From: DASRJG01 sp964647625
Lineage (GTDB): Bacteria; Acidobacteriota; Polarisedimenticolia; Polarisedimenticolales; DASRJG01
Assembly: GCA_964647625.1 (NCBI GenBank)
Contig: CAZYHZ010000072.1
Span: 1-18,932, forward strand
Direction of reading: 5' to 3'
DNA: 18,932 bases
The notes under the pieces are model-generated. The model was given only the letters and a program-made list of their open reading frames with translations, had not been told where the DNA came from and ran no database searches. Shown here one piece after another: positions 14,338-18,932 of the stretch. Position 1 is the stretch's first letter, and each line of letters starts with the position of its first letter. The position numbers were made by a program, and so were the translations under genes.

Positions 14338-15252
14338 CTAACCCATCCGGGTTTTTCGAAGCACGAACACTCCCTTTCGAATTCCCAATTCCTCGAGCGT
14401 GTACCGCCTGAACTCGCCGGCGACCGCGATCGCCGCGAGCTCGCGAACGGCGTCCGGGGCAGGCTCGATGGTCTCGACGTGCACGATGTCGAGCCCATGA
14501 GCTTCGAACAGCTCGCAGTAGTCCCGGTGCCGGAGCCGGTTCTGATAGTGGATGCGAGAATTGAACCGGGCCCACTCCTTCTCGCCGTATCGCAGGAAGT
14601 TGTAGGGGGACAGATCCGGGTCCACGATCGCGAAGTGATCTTCGTAATCGATTCGAAAGCACATCACGCCGTCGTCCTTGAGCACCCTGCGGCAGTCCCC
14701 AAGCAGCGGGCCGATGTCATCGCGCGGGATGTGCTCCAGCGTGCTGTTCGAGAACACGAGGTCGAACGTGGCGGCGGGGAGGTCGGTCGCCGTCGCGTCG
14801 AATGGCGCTCGATACGTGATGCCGAGCGTCCGTTCGAGGCCGGCGATCGCACGGGCGCGCGAGCGGGTGTCCAAGGGAGGGAGCGGCGCAATGCCCAGGG
14901 CCTCGGCGTGGCGATTGAGCCGTGCCACGGCCTCCGCGACGAGTCCGGCCCGGATCAGGACCTCGAGGTCCACGACGACCTGATGCCGCAGGCCGCGGGC
15001 GGCCCGGGACAGGGGGATGACGAGGTCGGAGCCCGCGCCGAACTCGTACGCTTTCAGTGACGCAAGGTCGCCGGTCAGGTAGGGCGCACACAGCTCGAGC
15101 TGCCGCAGCGCGAGGCGCGCGCGGAACAGGAACTGATCGTCACCCGTTCGATACGAGCGCCCGGCTACTCTTTGCAGCAAATAGTTGAGGAACCCTCCGC
15201 CGGGCGACGCAGAGAGAACCCTCTGGATTCGGGCCTTGGTTTTCCATTTCAT
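14338..15252 (-). CDS. Class I SAM-dependent methyltransferase
   Basis: The 304-residue protein carries the Rossmann methyltransferase pattern: SAM-binding motif I as AYEFGAGSDL (EFGAG at 70-74), an acidic strand end VVVDLE, and FDLVFSNSTLEHIPRDD then CRRVLKDDGVMCFRIDYEDH, as in Methyltransf_11/12-type enzymes. The N-terminal region is basic and the C-terminal region (YQNRLRHRDYCELFEAHGL) is like that of methyltransferases near glycan biosynthesis genes. The substrate cannot be told from sequence. It follows the large secreted protein gene by 32 bases on the same strand and may be co-transcribed. No clear ribosome binding site precedes ATG 15252. It converges with the peroxiredoxin with a 10-base gap. 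Confidence 0.85.
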   Translation of the reverse strand: MKWKTKARIQRVLSASPGGGFLNYLLQRVAGRSYRTGDDQFLFRARLALRQLELCAPYLTGDLASLKAYEFGAGSDLVIPLSRAARGLRHQVVVDLEVLIRAGLVAEAVARLNRHAEALGIAPLPPLDTRSRARAIAGLERTLGITYRAPFDATATDLPAATFDLVFSNSTLEHIPRDDIGPLLGDCRRVLKDDGVMCFRIDYEDHFAIVDPDLSPYNFLRYGEKEWARFNSRIHYQNRLRHRDYCELFEAHGLDIVHVETIEPAPDAVRELAAIAVAGEFRRYTLEELGIRKGVFVLRKTRMG

Positions 15253-15284
15253 GGGCCGGCGACTCGGCTCGCTTCAGCTCGTCC

Positions 15285-17567
15285 TCACGGACAGGTCGCC
15301 GCCACGGCATCGGCATCGATCTCGACGTCTCGTCCCGCGCTCTCCGACGGCGCGCCCGACGTGAATCCGGGCGCCGTGGTACCGCACGCGGCGACGCGGC
15401 CGCGAACCAGATAGAAGTAGTTGTTGCCCGTGCTCGGGAGGGGGTCGCCGGATCCGTAATCGACGACCGAGCTTCCGGCCGAGGCCCCGGAGGAACATGT
15501 GTCGATCGCGCCGGTGAACGTCCCGGTCCCACGCAGGGTGATCCCGCCGTTGCACGTCCCGAACAGACATCCCCGGATGAAGTCGTACGGCTTGTCGACC
15601 GCCCAGTGGATCTCCGTGTTGTAGTACCCGAACCCCTTTTCGACGTAGATCGGCTGGCCGAAGGCGCTTCGCGTGACTCCCGCCGGGCAATTGACCGTGA
15701 CCGTCGAGACCGCCGTGGCCGAGCCGTCGGTATCGCACAGCGGCTCGCCCGGGCACCCGGCGACGACCGCGTAGTGCTGCGTCGCATCGGGCGCGACGAG
15801 AAGCGTGGGGAGCTCGGCGAAGTCCCTGATCATCGTGTCGCCGTTGTCGCCCGCGATGCCGTTCGCGTTCTCATCGATCCAGAACTGGTACTGCGGCGGT
15901 CCCATCAGGCACGAGTCGGCCACGCTGCCGTTCGCGTCGAGCTTCACGATATTCCCTGGTGCGGACGTCGCGTTAGGCGAGGCGGTCAGAGCCGCGTTGA
16001 TCGAGGTGCACGGGACGCATGGGATCGGCGTCACGGATTTTGAATCCGGGCTGATCGTGGCCGGGTTCGTCAGCGTAGGCGTCACGCGGACATCGTCGAC
16101 GTACCAGCCGTCGTCCCCGACGAGGTCTCCCTGGCCGGCCTCCGCCAACCAGGTTTGCGTCTGGCCGATCTCCAAGGACGTGGCGAGAAGCCGGATCTTG
16201 ATACGCCGCCCGGCGTACTTCTGGAGGCTGAACGCCGGCTTCACCCAGGTGCCGACGTTGATCGACCCCTGAAGTCCCGGCCCATCGCCGGCCAGCCCGA
16301 TCTTGGTCGCGTCCGCGGTATTCCGGTAGTCGGTATCGCCCGCGCGGGAGAAAACGCGCTCCCCGTAGCACGTCGAGGACGGACCGAGGCGCCGGCTCGG
16401 GTCCGAAGGGTCGTAGTAACTGTCCTCGTCGTTGCCGTCGTCGACGGGATCGAACATGCAGTTGGAGTACTGGTCCGTTCCGACGTTGTCATATCGGTTC
16501 CAGTAGGGCTCCAGCCGCTCCCACAACGGGCCGTCGGTGCCGATCGGAGTCAGGGTGTTGACCTCGACGATCGCGCGGTCGACGGCTTCGCCGGGATTGA
16601 CGCTGCAGGGACACGTTCCGTATCCCATCAGAGAAATCTGGTGCTCGAACGTCAGCTCGGGATGGGTCGACGGCGATTGCAGGTTGATGATGATGCTCTG
16701 GACGGCGTCCATCTGCTTCAATCGCGTCGTGTCGTACGAGGGATTCGAAGGCGTGTGCACGCCCCAGTGCAGCGACTTCGCGCCGTTGTAGGCGCGACCC
16801 ACACCGCCCTGCGTCGTCGCCGTCGTGTGAAGGTGCCAATCGTTCACGTCCGGGAATCCGGTGAAGCCCAGGAAACAGTCGACCTCTCCGGCGCTGTTGG
16901 TGTTGGGTCCATCGGGATCGTTGTACTGGCAGCGCATGCCGTCGGACGCCGCGAGAGAGTTCTTCCCCACGTCGAGCGAGTCGAGGGTGAATTTCCCCAG
17001 GCCGCTCGGCCCGGTCGCGTTCTCGAAGTCCTCGTTGAACGACGTCGATCCGCTGCCTCCGGAAAGATCGAGGTCGAGCGGCAGCGTGAGCTGCGCAGCA
17101 CGGTCGAGCACGTCGAACTGGTCGGCGCGCATCGCGATGGCGAAGTTCGCGTTGAGCGGCTGGTCGATATCCGTCCGGCTGACGATGCCGGGTCCGGCGA
17201 CCTTGAACCGGAACGGGGGCGTGGTGATCGTCGCGCCCGCCGCGACGGAGGGGATCGTGACCTGCCCTTTGTTGACGCACTCGATGGTGGCGTCGCCCGT
17301 CGAGATCGTCACGACGAGGTTGGTGAGCGCGACCGGCCCGTTGACGAGCGTGAGCGTCATGTCTTGCGTCTCGTCCGCGTCGGCGTATCCGTCGTCGTCG
17401 CCATTCTGCGGCGCCGTCCCGACCAGATTCAGCGTGTACCACTTGACCGCGACCCGGCCGGTTCGCGGCGAGGCCGTGGCCACGGTCTGCACGACGGGCT
17501 CGGGGACGTGATCGTAAATTCGAAGTGTCGAAGACACCCCGGCCAACAGAAGTAGCGCGAACAACAT
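15285..17567 (-). CDS. Large secreted multidomain protein with divergent shared C-terminal module
   Basis: A 760-residue protein starting MLFALLLLAGVSS, a hydrophobic N-terminus without the usual basic residues. AAGGGGGGG precedes ATG 17567 by 4 bases. An early acidic segment (NGDDDGYADADE) looks like a calcium-binding or dockerin-like loop beside a beta domain (LTLVNGPVALTNLVVTIS). The middle (FNEDFENATGPSGLG, WHLHTTATTQGG, then DDGWYVDDVRVTP) looks like a jelly-roll domain of the kind found in immune-inhibitor-A-type and MAM-like secreted proteins. Near the end DENANGIAGDNGDT is another acidic loop. Residues 648-760 (WAVDKPYDFIRG, DTCSSG, NNYFYLVRGRVAACG, ending ATCP) match the shared terminal module in a diverged form. 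No catalytic motif is seen; it is probably a surface or secreted binding protein. Confidence 0.8.
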   Translation of the reverse strand: MLFALLLLAGVSSTLRIYDHVPEPVVQTVATASPRTGRVAVKWYTLNLVGTAPQNGDDDGYADADETQDMTLTLVNGPVALTNLVVTISTGDATIECVNKGQVTIPSVAAGATITTPPFRFKVAGPGIVSRTDIDQPLNANFAIAMRADQFDVLDRAAQLTLPLDLDLSGGSGSTSFNEDFENATGPSGLGKFTLDSLDVGKNSLAASDGMRCQYNDPDGPNTNSAGEVDCFLGFTGFPDVNDWHLHTTATTQGGVGRAYNGAKSLHWGVHTPSNPSYDTTRLKQMDAVQSIIINLQSPSTHPELTFEHQISLMGYGTCPCSVNPGEAVDRAIVEVNTLTPIGTDGPLWERLEPYWNRYDNVGTDQYSNCMFDPVDDGNDEDSYYDPSDPSRRLGPSSTCYGERVFSRAGDTDYRNTADATKIGLAGDGPGLQGSINVGTWVKPAFSLQKYAGRRIKIRLLATSLEIGQTQTWLAEAGQGDLVGDDGWYVDDVRVTPTLTNPATISPDSKSVTPIPCVPCTSINAALTASPNATSAPGNIVKLDANGSVADSCLMGPPQYQFWIDENANGIAGDNGDTMIRDFAELPTLLVAPDATQHYAVVAGCPGEPLCDTDGSATAVSTVTVNCPAGVTRSAFGQPIYVEKGFGYYNTEIHWAVDKPYDFIRGCLFGTCNGGITLRGTGTFTGAIDTCSSGASAGSSVVDYGSGDPLPSTGNNYFYLVRGRVAACGTTAPGFTSGAPSESAGRDVEIDADAVAATCP

Positions 17568-17713
17568 GCCGCCCCCCCTTCAGCAGTCGACGGCCTTTCA
17601 TGGGTTGTACGGGGGGTGGGGGACCATGTCAACCCCCGAGACGGAAAAGGTCGACCTGCCGATTGAAATCTTGCGACATTCGGCGAGAAGATTGAGACAA
17701 GGAGGGTCCGAAC

Positions 17714-18235
17714 ATGCGAAAGAAGTTCTTGGTAGGCATCGTCAGTGCCGCGCTGTTCGTTTCGTTGGCCTGGTCGGCGAGCTCGGATTCGACCGACAAG
17801 AGCGATAGCGCCAAAGCATCGGACGTCAGCACGGCGACGGCAAGTGTCGTCACACCCCAGCAATTGCCCGCAGCGCCGAAGCCGACCTCACCCGAGACGA
17901 AACTCCTGCCGAGTCGGAACCCGGCGTACGGAGGGCCGCCGCTGATCGACCCCGATCCGTGTCCCACCGAGTCCAGTTGCTCCGTGGACATCTGTCTCGA
18001 CCGTGACAACGGCGCAAGCGAGCCCTGCGCTCCCCATGACCCGACATCCGATGAGAATACCGGGATGTCGCGGTGTCAACGGGGGAACGGAGACATCATG
18101 ACCTGCACCGCAGGGAAGACCGTACACGCGATCACGCGAGCTTGCTGGTGCTCGCTCTGTCACGGGTACTGCAACTTCGGTCCCTGCACTTCAAACCCGG
18201 GTGTCGTCCAAGAGGTGAGCCTGGTCTGCGAGTAG
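17714..18235 (+). CDS. Secreted 12-Cys protein with Ser/Thr/Pro linker
   Basis: A 173-residue precursor with AAGGAGGG ending 7 bases before ATG 17714. The signal peptide is MRKKFLVGIVSAALFVSLAW with likely cleavage after WSA. Then follows a low-complexity Ser/Thr/Ala/Pro linker to about residue 75. The C-terminal 95 residues hold twelve cysteines (DPCPTESSCSVDIC, ACWCSLCHGYCNFGPC), so it is probably a disulfide-stabilised exported domain. I recognise no family. The MRKK N-terminus resembles that of the Kazal-like precursor at 5620. It is divergent from the large secreted protein gene, with 146 bases between them. Confidence 0.8.
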   Translation: MRKKFLVGIVSAALFVSLAWSASSDSTDKSDSAKASDVSTATASVVTPQQLPAAPKPTSPETKLLPSRNPAYGGPPLIDPDPCPTESSCSVDICLDRDNGASEPCAPHDPTSDENTGMSRCQRGNGDIMTCTAGKTVHAITRACWCSLCHGYCNFGPCTSNPGVVQEVSLVCE

Positions 18236-18251
18236 AGATCAGGCCGCGGAA

Positions 18252-18280
18252 AGGGCCGGCGAGCGGCGTTCTCCGGCCCT
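18252..18280. terminator. Candidate bidirectional intrinsic terminator
   Basis: AGGGCCGG (18252-18259) and CCGGCCCT (18273-18280) form a perfect 8-bp GC-rich stem with a 13-base loop between two convergent gene ends (18235 and 18319). The following tracts (CGCTTTCCCTT on plus, TTTCC on minus) are only weakly T-rich. Confidence 0.45.
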
Positions 18281-18318
18281 CCCCGCTTTCCCTTATCTAA
18301 GGAGCACGGCCAGGACGA

Positions 18319-18932
18319 CTAGCGGCGGATCGTCAGCGTCAAAGGCGCGTCGAGGTGAAGCGCGACGTGCGTTCCCGTGGGAAGCTCGACTTCCTGTCCC
18401 TTGGTGGACGCCGCGATCCCGGTCCCGGCCGCCGCGCCGACGGCCGCGCCGATCAGGGTGCCGTTCGTCTTGCTGCCCCGGCTGAGCAACCGTCCGAGGA
18501 GGGCGCCGCCTGCGGTCGCACCGGCGATCGTGCCGGCGTCTTTCCCGGTCTCGCTCTTCCCTTGTTCCCGCATCTCCGCGACGATGCCGGCCTTCGATCC
18601 GTCGGCCAGCTCGAGCGTGTCGAACTTCAGGCCGAGGCTCGCCGTCCCGCCGATTTTCTTGAGCGGCACGGCTTCGGTCACGACGCCGGTCGCGATCGTT
18701 CCTGCGGGGATCACGGTCACGCCATCGACGACCACAGGCGACACGAACTTCGCGCGCAGCGGATCGCCGACCTGGCTCGTCTTGCTCGACGCGCCGGCGA
18801 GGAACTCGAGGTCGAGCTCGGTGCCGGGCTGCACCGTCTTCACGATCGGCTCGGGCTTGGGCGGGGGCGGCGCGGGCGCCGCCGCCGTCTCGGTCGCGGG
18901 CTTCGGAGCCGCCGGCTTGGGCTTCGGGGCAG
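18319..18932 (-). CDS. Glycine-zipper envelope protein with Ala/Pro/Lys linker (5' end outside window)
   Basis: The frame is open from the right edge to a stop at 18319-18321, so the start lies outside the window. The upstream part reads as an Ala/Pro/Lys-rich linker (APKPKPAAPKPATET, PPPPKPEPIV). Then comes a beta-rich domain (TELDLEFLAGASSKTSQVGD, VIPAGTIATGVVTEAVPLKK, LGLKFDTLELADGSKA). A glycine-zipper segment follows (AGTIAGATAGGALLGRLLS, IGAAVGAAAGTGIAAS). The end returns to strands (VELPTGTHVALHLDAPLTL). The layout fits an exported envelope protein with a membrane-active or oligomerising Gly zipper; the function is unknown. A GTG at 18843 could start a shorter protein but would discard an in-frame linker of normal composition. 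Confidence 0.75.
   Translation of the reverse strand, partial: APKPKPAAPKPATETAAAPAPPPPKPEPIVKTVQPGTELDLEFLAGASSKTSQVGDPLRAKFVSPVVVDGVTVIPAGTIATGVVTEAVPLKKIGGTASLGLKFDTLELADGSKAGIVAEMREQGKSETGKDAGTIAGATAGGALLGRLLSRGSKTNGTLIGAAVGAAAGTGIAASTKGQEVELPTGTHVALHLDAPLTLTIRR

Noticed and set aside
12447..14498. Long open frame on the minus strand across the peroxiredoxin and the Kelch gene start
   Set aside because: Composition is Arg-rich shadow translation of GC-rich DNA, and it overlaps two well-supported genes.
17663..17692. Promoter hexamers TTGAAA and GAAGAT before the 12-Cys gene
   Set aside because: The -10 matches poorly and would place the transcript start almost on the ribosome binding site.

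Overview
The window is GC-rich, gene-dense bacterial DNA with 18 protein-coding genes that I can support, no RNA genes, no CRISPR array and no insertion sequence. The protein mix suggests an Acidobacteriota-type bacterium: several secreted proteins with MopE-like metal-binding motifs, Kelch propellers, Cys-rich tandem repeats, a signal-peptide protein with an acidobacterial-style INVKVDFPF motif, and a TMTC-like TPR membrane protein. The phylum is an inference from protein style. No ribosomal or marker gene is present.

Layout. 1-1110 (+) is the 3' part of a Cys-rich repeat protein. 1138-2837 (-) holds a DUF4252-like lipoprotein and a DUF2252 protein. 2970-4481 (+) is a secreted alpha/beta hydrolase. 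4486-4896 (-) is a small exported protein. 4982-6062 (+) is a run of a membrane-anchored thioredoxin-like protein followed by two tiny secreted Cys-rich proteins. 6160-8037 (+) is a TMTC-like membrane protein with TPRs. 8078-8702 (-) is a VapBC toxin-antitoxin pair. 8768-13642 (-) is a 1624-residue Kelch/MopE protein. 13794-14327 (+) is a peroxiredoxin interrupted by an in-frame TGA. 14338-17567 (-) is a methyltransferase plus a large secreted protein. 17714-18235 (+) is a 12-Cys secreted protein. 18319 to the right edge (-) is a glycine-zipper envelope protein whose start lies outside the window.

Two observations stand out. First, the peroxiredoxin has TGA exactly where its family carries the peroxidatic cysteine. 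The reading frame and family similarity continue to a second TGA that ends the gene, and a hairpin with a G in its apical loop lies 22 bases downstream. This is best read as a selenoprotein with selenocysteine at residue 68. Second, four otherwise unrelated secreted proteins (ends at 1110, 4481, 8768 and 15285) share a C-terminal module of about 90-115 residues that always finishes in Cys-Pro as the last two residues. It looks like a portable sorting, anchoring or adhesion domain.

The theme of the window is the oxidising cell exterior: many disulfide-rich exported proteins, a membrane-anchored thioredoxin-like protein and a predicted seleno-peroxiredoxin. A direct functional link among them is inference only. 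No gene-free stretch exceeds 300 bases; the largest gaps (13643-13793, 17568-17713, 2838-2969) are divergent promoter regions in which I see no convincing promoter hexamers.
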